From CAZADA01 sp964526675 (GTDB taxonomy: Bacteria; Pseudomonadota; Alphaproteobacteria; Caulobacterales; Maricaulaceae), in assembly GCA_964526675.1 (NCBI GenBank), contig CAZGLY010000070.1, positions 1 through 10,620 of the forward strand: a stretch of DNA of 10,620 nucleotides. Direction: 5' to 3'. Shown piece after piece: positions 5,878-10,620 of this stretch. The notes under the pieces were generated by a model. That model searched no databases, was not told where the DNA came from, and saw only the letters and a program-made list of their open reading frames with translations. Each line of letters begins with the position of its first letter. Positions within the stretch are counted from its first letter, which is position 1. A program made the translations under genes and the position numbers.

Positions 5878-7647
5878 GTGAGAACGAAGCAGTGGCGTCG
5901 TCGGCTTTGGGTCGCAAGCAGTGCGTGGGCGTTCGCCCGGCGCTCGGTGCGTGTCGGGTTGGTCGCGTCGGCGACCTTGGGCGCGGCGCTCGTGGTGGCG
6001 GGCTGCGACTTTGGGCGAGATGAGCCCGCGGTTGAAACCGTCTCGGCCGCCGCCGCCGTTGAGGCGCCGACCCCGCCTGGCGAGCGCTTGGTTCTGCGCC
6101 GCGGCAATCTGGCCGAGCCCACGTCTTTGGATCCGATCCGCGCGGCGATCTATCCGGAATACATGATCGTCGGGGACATGTTTGTCGGTCTGTTTACGGA
6201 GAATGCGTTCGGGGAGCCGACGCCGGCGTTGGCCGGCGGCTGGCGGGTGAGCGAAGACGGTCTGACATGGACGTTTCGGCTGCGCGACACGCAATGGTCT
6301 GACGGCGCGCCGGTCACCGCGGACGATTTTGTCTACGGCATGCGCCGGGTGTTGGCGCCGGAGTCCGGCTCGCCGTTCGTGCAGTCGCTGTTCATCGTCG
6401 AAGGCGCTGAGGCGGTCCACAATGGCGAAGACCCCGCGTTGTTGGGGATCAAGGCGCTTGCTCCCGATCAGCTGGAGGTCAAGCTGAACTACGCCGCCCC
6501 TTATCTGCCGGGGCTTTTGGCGCACTATTCCATGTTGCCGGCGCCCCGCCACGTGATCGAACAGCACGGGGATGCGTGGGTGTCGCCCAAGCACATCGTG
6601 GTGAATGGCGCTTACACGCTCACCGAATGGCAGGCGGGCGAAAAGGTGGTGTTGCGGAAGAACACACGGTTCTACGATGCGAGCAACGTGTGTTTCGACG
6701 ACATCATTTACTTGCCTATTTCGGACTTTAACGAGGCCGAGCAGCGCATCCGGGACGGGGAGCTTGACCTGACGCCCGATATCCCTGGCGACGCCATCAA
6801 CGCGGTGCGTCGGGCGCTTCCCGAGCATGTGCGCGTCAGCGCGGGATTGGCCACGAGCTTTGTGACGTTCAACACGCGCCGGGCCCCGTTCTCGGACGTT
6901 CGGGTGCGCCAGGCTTTGGCGATGATGGTGCAGCCGGATGTGATCGTGCGCGATGTGGCGCGGTCCGGCCAGTTGCCCGCGCGCGCCTTCGTGCCGCCGG
7001 CGACGGCGAACGCGGCGGGGGGCGCGTCGGCGTCATGGAGCCGGTTGACTGATGAGGCGCGCCGCGCGCGCGCGATCGAGCTTCTGCAGGAGGCGGGTTT
7101 TGGTCCTGCGACGCCGTTGAGTCTCGTCTATGACCACCTGGATTCCCGCGACAACCCGCTGCTGGCGGAGCACCTGCAGGCGCGCTGGTCGGGCATTGCG
7201 GACTGGGTCTCGGTGGAGACGGTCGCCGAAACGACCCCTGACCATTATGCCAAGGTTCTCGCGGGCGAGTATGACGTGGCGGACGCGAACTGGCTGCCAG
7301 ATTATAATGACCCCCACGGCTTTCTGTCGCCGTTCTTGAGCGAAAGCGGTTCCGTTAATCTTCCGGGGTGGTCAAACACAGAGTATGACGAGCTCGTAGC
7401 CCAGTCGAACGCGGTGCTCGACTTTAACCAACGCGCGCGCATTCTGGCGCAGGCTGAGACGATACTGTTGGAGCAGGCCGCCGCGGCGCCCGTTTGGCAC
7501 TTGGCCAACGCCTCCCTGGTGGCTCCGGTGATCACGGGCTGGCAAGAAAACAGCGCGGAGATCAACCGGTCGCGGTATCTCTGCCGGGTTGAGCCTGACG
7601 CGGAGGCGGAAGGGGAGGCCGAAGCTGCGCCAGGCGCGCGCGACTAG
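5878..7647 (+). CDS. oppA: periplasmic peptide-binding lipoprotein of an ABC importer, OppA family (copy 1)
   Basis: A 589-residue SBP_bac_5-family protein that should capture ligand in the periplasm for the OppBC channel. From GTG 5878, a long leader with RTKQWRRRLW and RRSVR precedes a hydrophobic run ending in lipobox VAGC, with the lipid-modified Cys at residue 43. A linker of about 30 residues rich in Ala, Val, Pro and Glu follows before the domain starts at ERLVLRRGNLAEPTSLDP. Typical features are LTWTFRLRDTQWSDGAPVTADDF, KHIVVNGAYTLTEWQ, FNTRRAPFSDVRVRQALAMMV and the C-lobe ending INRSRYLC. Only two further Cys exist (in SNVCFDD and RYLC), probably a disulfide. An acidic Ala/Glu tail of about 20 residues follows. 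The start is uncertain: GTG 5878 has GGGAG 4 nt upstream, while ATG 5788 would give 619 aa and place the lipobox at 73. The second oppA lies 37 bp downstream. Confidence 0.93.
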   Translation: MRTKQWRRRLWVASSAWAFARRSVRVGLVASATLGAALVVAGCDFGRDEPAVETVSAAAAVEAPTPPGERLVLRRGNLAEPTSLDPIRAAIYPEYMIVGDMFVGLFTENAFGEPTPALAGGWRVSEDGLTWTFRLRDTQWSDGAPVTADDFVYGMRRVLAPESGSPFVQSLFIVEGAEAVHNGEDPALLGIKALAPDQLEVKLNYAAPYLPGLLAHYSMLPAPRHVIEQHGDAWVSPKHIVVNGAYTLTEWQAGEKVVLRKNTRFYDASNVCFDDIIYLPISDFNEAEQRIRDGELDLTPDIPGDAINAVRRALPEHVRVSAGLATSFVTFNTRRAPFSDVRVRQALAMMVQPDVIVRDVARSGQLPARAFVPPATANAAGGASASWSRLTDEARRARAIELLQEAGFGPATPLSLVYDHLDSRDNPLLAEHLQARWSGIADWVSVETVAETTPDHYAKVLAGEYDVADANWLPDYNDPHGFLSPFLSESGSVNLPGWSNTEYDELVAQSNAVLDFNQRARILAQAETILLEQAAAAPVWHLANASLVAPVITGWQENSAEINRSRYLCRVEPDAEAEGEAEAAPGARD

Positions 7648-7670
7648 GGGTCAACGAGTGCATGGGGCAT

Positions 7671-7677
7671 GGGGAGG
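7671..7677 (+). promoter_or_regulatory. ribosome binding site of the second oppA
   Basis: GGGGAGG lies 7 nt before the ATG at 7685. It settles this start over the in-frame upstream open stretch from 7589, which overlaps the end of the first oppA. Confidence 0.7.
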
Positions 7678-7684
7678 ACAGCGT

Positions 7685-9301
7685 ATGACACGCTCGTGGA
7701 TGGCCGGCGTTGCGGCGCTGGCGGCGGCGGCTCTGCTTGCGGCGTGCGGCGGCGGGGAGGACGATGGTCGCCTCGTGCTGCATCGCGGCAACAACGCGGA
7801 GCCCCTCACCCTCGACCCCCACAAGGCGCAAGGCGTCTGGGAAAACGCAATCATCGGCGACATGCTGGTTGGCCTCTTCACCGACGATCCCGATGGTCGG
7901 CCGATCCCGGGCATGGCCGAGGACTGGACCGTCAGCGAGGACGGCCTGATCTGGACGTTCACGCTGCGTGAGGCGTCGTGGTCCGACGGGACGCCGGTGA
8001 CGGCCGGCGACTTCGTGTTCGGCATGCGCCGCCTGCTGACGCCTGAGACGCTGTCGCAGTATGCGTCCCTTTTGTATCTCGTGGAGGGCGCGCAAGAGAT
8101 CCACGAAGGCGGCGCGGAGCCGGAGAGCCTGGGCGTGCGCGCGATCGACGATCGCACATTTGAGATGCGCCTTCAGTTTCCGGCCCCCTATTTGCCGGGT
8201 TTGCTGACCCATTACACCACGTTTCCGCTGCCGACCCACGTGGTCGAGGAGGTGGGCGACGCGTGGGTGCGGCCTGAGCACATTGAAGTCAACGGCCCCT
8301 TCAAACTGACCGAGTGGCGCACCAACGACTTTGTGGCGGTGGAGAAGAACCCGCTGTTCTTTGACGCGGACGGCGTGTGCTTGGATGAGGTCGTGTATTA
8401 CCCGACCAATGACAGCGCGGCGGCGGAGCGGCGTGTCCGCAGCGGCGAACTCGACGTCAACGCCGAGTTCCCGGGCCAGAAGATCGACTTCCTTCGCGAA
8501 GCTCTGCCCAACTATGTGCAGGTGAGCCCTGGGCTGATCACGACCTATCTGGCGTTCAACACCGGCCGCGCGCCTTTTGACGACGCCCGCGTGCGTCAAG
8601 CGCTCGCCATGGCGGTCGATCGGGACTTTATCGTTTCGGAGATTCTCAGGGCCGGCCAAGTGACGGCGAACGCGCTGGTGCCCCCGTCGGTCGCGAACTA
8701 CCCCAACGGCCCGCAGGCCCCTTGGGCCGACGTGGACCTGGAGACGCGCCGCACGCGGGCGCGGGCGTTGCTCGAAGACGCCGGGTTTGGCCCGGATCGG
8801 CCTTTGCGGTTCGTCTACAGCCACCGCAACACGCGGGATAATCCGCGCGTCGCGCCGATCCTCCAAGACAACTGGCGCACGCTCGCCGATTGGGTGGAGG
8901 TGGAGCTGATGTCGACCGAGACGCAGATCCACTATGAGAACTTGCGCACGCGCACCTACGACGTGGCGGACGCCGGTTGGGTGGCCGATTACAACGACGC
9001 GCAGAACTTCCTCTACCTCGCCAGCACGGAGGCTGGGCCGCTCAACTACACCGACTGGTCGAACCCGGAGTATGACGCGCTGATGGCCGCGGCCAACCGC
9101 GAGCTCGACGGGCCGGCTCGCGCCGCGCTCATGGGGCAGGCGGAGGCGTTGATGCTTGAGGCGGCCCCCATGGCGCCGGTGTGGCACGAGGTGAACAAGT
9201 CGTTGGTGAACCCCCGCGTAACCGGGTGGCGGGAGAACGCGGTGCAGATCAACCGTTCACGCTACCTGTGTTTCGCGGACGTCGACGCCGTTGGCGGGTG
9301 A
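7685..9301 (+). CDS. oppA: periplasmic peptide-binding lipoprotein of an ABC importer, OppA family (copy 2)
   Basis: A 538-residue SBP_bac_5-family lipoprotein, a clear paralogue of the preceding gene along its whole length. The leader MTRSWMAGVAALAAAALLAAC is a textbook lipoprotein signal with lipobox LAAC and the acylated Cys at 21, then a short Gly/Asp/Glu linker. The binding domain begins RLVLHRGNNAEPLTLDP and shares with copy 1 GDMLVGLFT, VSEDGLIWTFTLREASWSDGT, APYLPGLLTHY, FNTGRAPFDDARVRQALAMAV and the end INRSRYLC. It has only two non-lipobox Cys, in DGVCLDE and RYLC, at the same places as in copy 1. It lacks the long leader, the extended linker and the acidic tail of copy 1. It is probably co-transcribed with oppBC and copy 1, giving the importer two alternative receptors. 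The ligand cannot be told; oligopeptides are the default guess. Confidence 0.95.
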   Translation: MTRSWMAGVAALAAAALLAACGGGEDDGRLVLHRGNNAEPLTLDPHKAQGVWENAIIGDMLVGLFTDDPDGRPIPGMAEDWTVSEDGLIWTFTLREASWSDGTPVTAGDFVFGMRRLLTPETLSQYASLLYLVEGAQEIHEGGAEPESLGVRAIDDRTFEMRLQFPAPYLPGLLTHYTTFPLPTHVVEEVGDAWVRPEHIEVNGPFKLTEWRTNDFVAVEKNPLFFDADGVCLDEVVYYPTNDSAAAERRVRSGELDVNAEFPGQKIDFLREALPNYVQVSPGLITTYLAFNTGRAPFDDARVRQALAMAVDRDFIVSEILRAGQVTANALVPPSVANYPNGPQAPWADVDLETRRTRARALLEDAGFGPDRPLRFVYSHRNTRDNPRVAPILQDNWRTLADWVEVELMSTETQIHYENLRTRTYDVADAGWVADYNDAQNFLYLASTEAGPLNYTDWSNPEYDALMAAANRELDGPARAALMGQAEALMLEAAPMAPVWHEVNKSLVNPRVTGWRENAVQINRSRYLCFADVDAVGG

Positions 9302-9332
9302 CCACCACCTAAGGCGTCGGTCTGAAAGCTGT

Positions 9333-9338
9333 AGGGAG
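9333..9338 (+). promoter_or_regulatory. ribosome binding site of the DUF3667 gene
   Basis: AGGGAG, 5 nt before the GTG at 9344, supports that start. The 42-bp gap after oppA shows no terminator hairpin, so read-through from the opp genes is possible. Confidence 0.6.
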
Positions 9339-9343
9339 CGAGC

Positions 9344-10513
9344 GTGGACGAAAGCGCGGTGGAGGTCGCCGGGCAGGGCGCCGTTGAAGGAGCGGCCGCA
9401 TCCGGACTGAGCGCGGAAGCTGGGTTTCCGACGCTGCCCCGTCGCTTGCCTGATCCGCGCGACGGCGTTCCGGAGGGGGTGTGCGCCAATTGCGGCGCGG
9501 TTCTGAAAGGCTTCCACTGCCATGTATGCGGGCAGACCTCGCGCGGTTTCCATCGGCCCATCTGGGTGCTGATCATTGAAGCGCTTGAGACCCTGTTCGC
9601 CTTGGACGGACGGTTTTGGCGGACCGCGCCGCGCCTTCTGACGGCGCCGGGGGACGTGACGGCGATCTATTTGGCGGGTGCGCGGGCCCGGTTCGTGCAG
9701 CCGTTCCGCCTGTTTCTGTTCACCAGCATTATCTTCTTCGTGCTGGCCAACGCGGTGGCGGGAGACCCCCGCTCGTTGGCCCCGCCGGAGGCGAGCCGCG
9801 GCGTCGCGGACGCCGTCCCCTCCGGCGCGTCAACGCCAGCGCCGTCCAGCTCCGAGCGCGATGGTTCCGAGGCGGAGCCTGCCGGCGGGAGCGACGGCGC
9901 ATCGGCCCAGACAAACCCTGTTGAGGCCGCGACAACCGATCGGCTGGCGACAAAATGCACGGTGCGGGCGACGCTGACGCCAGAGCTGCCGGCGTCGCCC
10001 GCGTGCGCCGCGCTGCCCGAGGACGCCCGTCAAACGGTCGCCACCGACATCACGTGGGGCGGGGCGAGCACTTTTGCGTTTCGGGAGCGGTTGGCGGACA
10101 GCGCCGTGTTGGCGATTGATCGTCCGGACGCGTATGTCGCGGCGCTGCAGCGTTGGGCGCCGCGCATCGCTGTGGGCTTGTTCCCGCTCTACGCCCTGTT
10201 GATCGCGGTGCTTTACGTCTGGAGGCGCGATCTTTATCTCTATGATCACCTGGTTTTTTCTTTGCACTTCCATACGTTTGTTTTGTTGCTTTTGATGATC
10301 GCGTACATTGGGCATCACGCGATCGGCGTGTTGTGGTCGGTCGTGGCGTTCATCGCCTTGAGCAATTGGGGCCTTTATCGCATGCAACGCGTCGCGTTGC
10401 GGGCAAGCGTGTTCGGCGCGCTGATGCGCGTGGCGATCCTCGACGGGGTGTACTTCGTGCTGCTGTCGATCGCGCTCAGCGTGGTGCTGATGCTGGGTCT
10501 TGTGTTTCTCTGA
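9344..10513 (+). CDS. DUF3667 zinc-ribbon integral membrane protein
   Basis: A 389-residue protein of unknown function. A disordered N-terminal 40 residues lead to a zinc ribbon, CANC (47-50) and CHVC (59-62) followed by GQ, the hallmark C-x2-C...C-x2-CGQ head of DUF3667 proteins. Next is a conserved amphipathic segment, FHRPIWVLIIEALETLFALDGRFWRTAPRLL, then TM1 (about 121-139). A long low-complexity stretch rich in Ala, Ser, Pro, Gly and Glu (about 141-200) and a polar part with Cys205 and Cys221 follow, probably periplasmic. TM2 lies at about 275-293, the family motif YDHLVFSLHFHTF at 300-312, TM3/TM4 at about 311-345, and TM5 at about 365-388 at the very C-terminus. GTG start with AGGGAG upstream. 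It lies 42 bp behind oppA, so it may belong to the same transcript by layout; no functional link is known. Confidence 0.9.
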   Translation: MDESAVEVAGQGAVEGAAASGLSAEAGFPTLPRRLPDPRDGVPEGVCANCGAVLKGFHCHVCGQTSRGFHRPIWVLIIEALETLFALDGRFWRTAPRLLTAPGDVTAIYLAGARARFVQPFRLFLFTSIIFFVLANAVAGDPRSLAPPEASRGVADAVPSGASTPAPSSSERDGSEAEPAGGSDGASAQTNPVEAATTDRLATKCTVRATLTPELPASPACAALPEDARQTVATDITWGGASTFAFRERLADSAVLAIDRPDAYVAALQRWAPRIAVGLFPLYALLIAVLYVWRRDLYLYDHLVFSLHFHTFVLLLLMIAYIGHHAIGVLWSVVAFIALSNWGLYRMQRVALRASVFGALMRVAILDGVYFVLLSIALSVVLMLGLVFL

Positions 10514-10515
10514 CC

Positions 10516-10546
10516 ACACGGCGCGCCGCGCCGGCGCGCGGTGTTT
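10516..10546 (+). terminator. strong GC-rich hairpin terminator after the DUF3667 gene
   Basis: GCGCGCC (10521-10527) pairs with GGCGCGC (10533-10539) around a 5-nt loop. After a single G/G mismatch, ACAC (10516-10519) pairs with GTGT (10541-10544). A short TTT (10544-10546) follows on the + strand. It starts 2 nt after the DUF3667 stop and lies directly behind the tRNA on the other strand, where no T-run follows, so it is best read as a + strand terminator that may also block convergent transcription. Confidence 0.65.
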
Positions 10547-10620
10547 GGTCGGAGTAGCTGGATTCGAACCAACGACCCCCGCCTCCCGAAGACGGTGCTC
10601 TACCAGGCTGAGCTATACTC
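10546..10620 (-). tRNA. tRNA-Pro (anticodon CGG), first two 5' bases beyond window
   Basis: The minus strand folds as a complete cloverleaf: acceptor GAGTA...TACTCCG (positions 1-2 lie outside), D-stem GCTC/GAGC, anticodon stem CCGTC/GGCGG with loop TTCGGGA (anticodon CGG, reads CCG codons), 5-nt variable loop GGGTC, T-stem GTTGG/CCAGC with loop TTCGAAT, then discriminator A and encoded CCA. G72 and A73 are bacterial tRNA-Pro identity elements and predict C at position 1 just past the edge. The 75 nt visible imply a 77-nt tRNA including CCA. It converges on the DUF3667 gene. Confidence 0.97.

Noticed and set aside
5878..5960. Twin-arginine signal in the first OppA (RRRLW or RRSVR)
   Set aside because: The match to the S-R-R-x-F-L-K consensus is poor, and a Sec-type lipobox explains export of an OppA-type protein.
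5800..6828. 342-codon open frame on the minus strand
   Set aside because: It is antisense to the first oppA, Arg-rich and without motifs; same codon-bias effect.
7562..9187. 541-codon open frame on the minus strand
   Set aside because: It lies antisense to the second oppA, whose lipobox, domain motifs and ribosome site are clear. The product is Arg/His/Val-rich with no recognisable domain, as expected of an antisense shadow in GC-rich DNA.
9830..10519. 229-codon open frame on the minus strand
   Set aside because: It is antisense to the membrane part of the DUF3667 gene; Gln/His/Arg-rich product typical of the reverse of Leu/Val-rich helices.
1..10620. CRISPR array, insertion sequence, phage or defence genes
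   Set aside because: No regularly spaced direct repeats, transposase or integrase motifs, terminal repeats or known defence domains were seen anywhere in the window.

Overview
The window is GC-rich, densely packed bacterial DNA. Protein style (the Pgi variant, a stand-alone DUF442 protein, a DUF3667 membrane protein, lipoprotein-anchored peptide-binding proteins) suggests a Gram-negative alphaproteobacterium, perhaps of the Caulobacterales/Maricaulales/Parvularculales type. This placement is an inference from sequence style, not a database match.

Layout. (1) 1-1193, + strand: the C-terminal three quarters of glucose-6-phosphate isomerase (pgi), cut by the left edge. (2) 1221-3683, - strand: a compact three-gene group converging on pgi. 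In transcription order it is a DUF442 phosphatase/sulfurtransferase-like protein (3683-3234), an uncharacterised ATP-grasp-like protein (3153-2176, possibly starting at 3237), and a metallo-beta-lactamase-fold hydrolase with a C-terminal winged helix (2135-1221). (3) 3684-3841: a 158-bp divergent gap that should hold the promoters of the group above and of the transporter operon. (4) 3842-9301, + strand: a peptide-type ABC importer made of the permeases oppB and oppC (ATGA overlap) followed by two tandem, diverged oppA-type lipoproteins. No ATPase gene (oppD/oppF) is present. (5) 9344-10513, + strand: a DUF3667 zinc-ribbon membrane protein, then a strong GC-rich hairpin. (6) 10546-10620, - strand: a tRNA-Pro with anticodon CGG, complete except for its first two 5' bases, facing the DUF3667 gene.

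How the genes work together. OppB and OppC should form the inner-membrane channel, and the two OppA lipoproteins should capture ligands in the periplasm and deliver them to it; the energising ATPases must be encoded elsewhere. The minus-strand trio is probably co-transcribed, but its joint role is unknown. DUF442 and MBL domains are fused in known sulfide-detoxifying Blh-type proteins, which makes the pairing worth attention, although the MBL enzyme here looks LACTB2-like rather than ETHE1-like. Most of the window is housekeeping or ordinary accessory content. I see no CRISPR array, insertion sequence, phage gene or obvious defence system. The best candidates for something under-described are the trio with its ATP-grasp protein and the ATPase-less importer with paired binding proteins.
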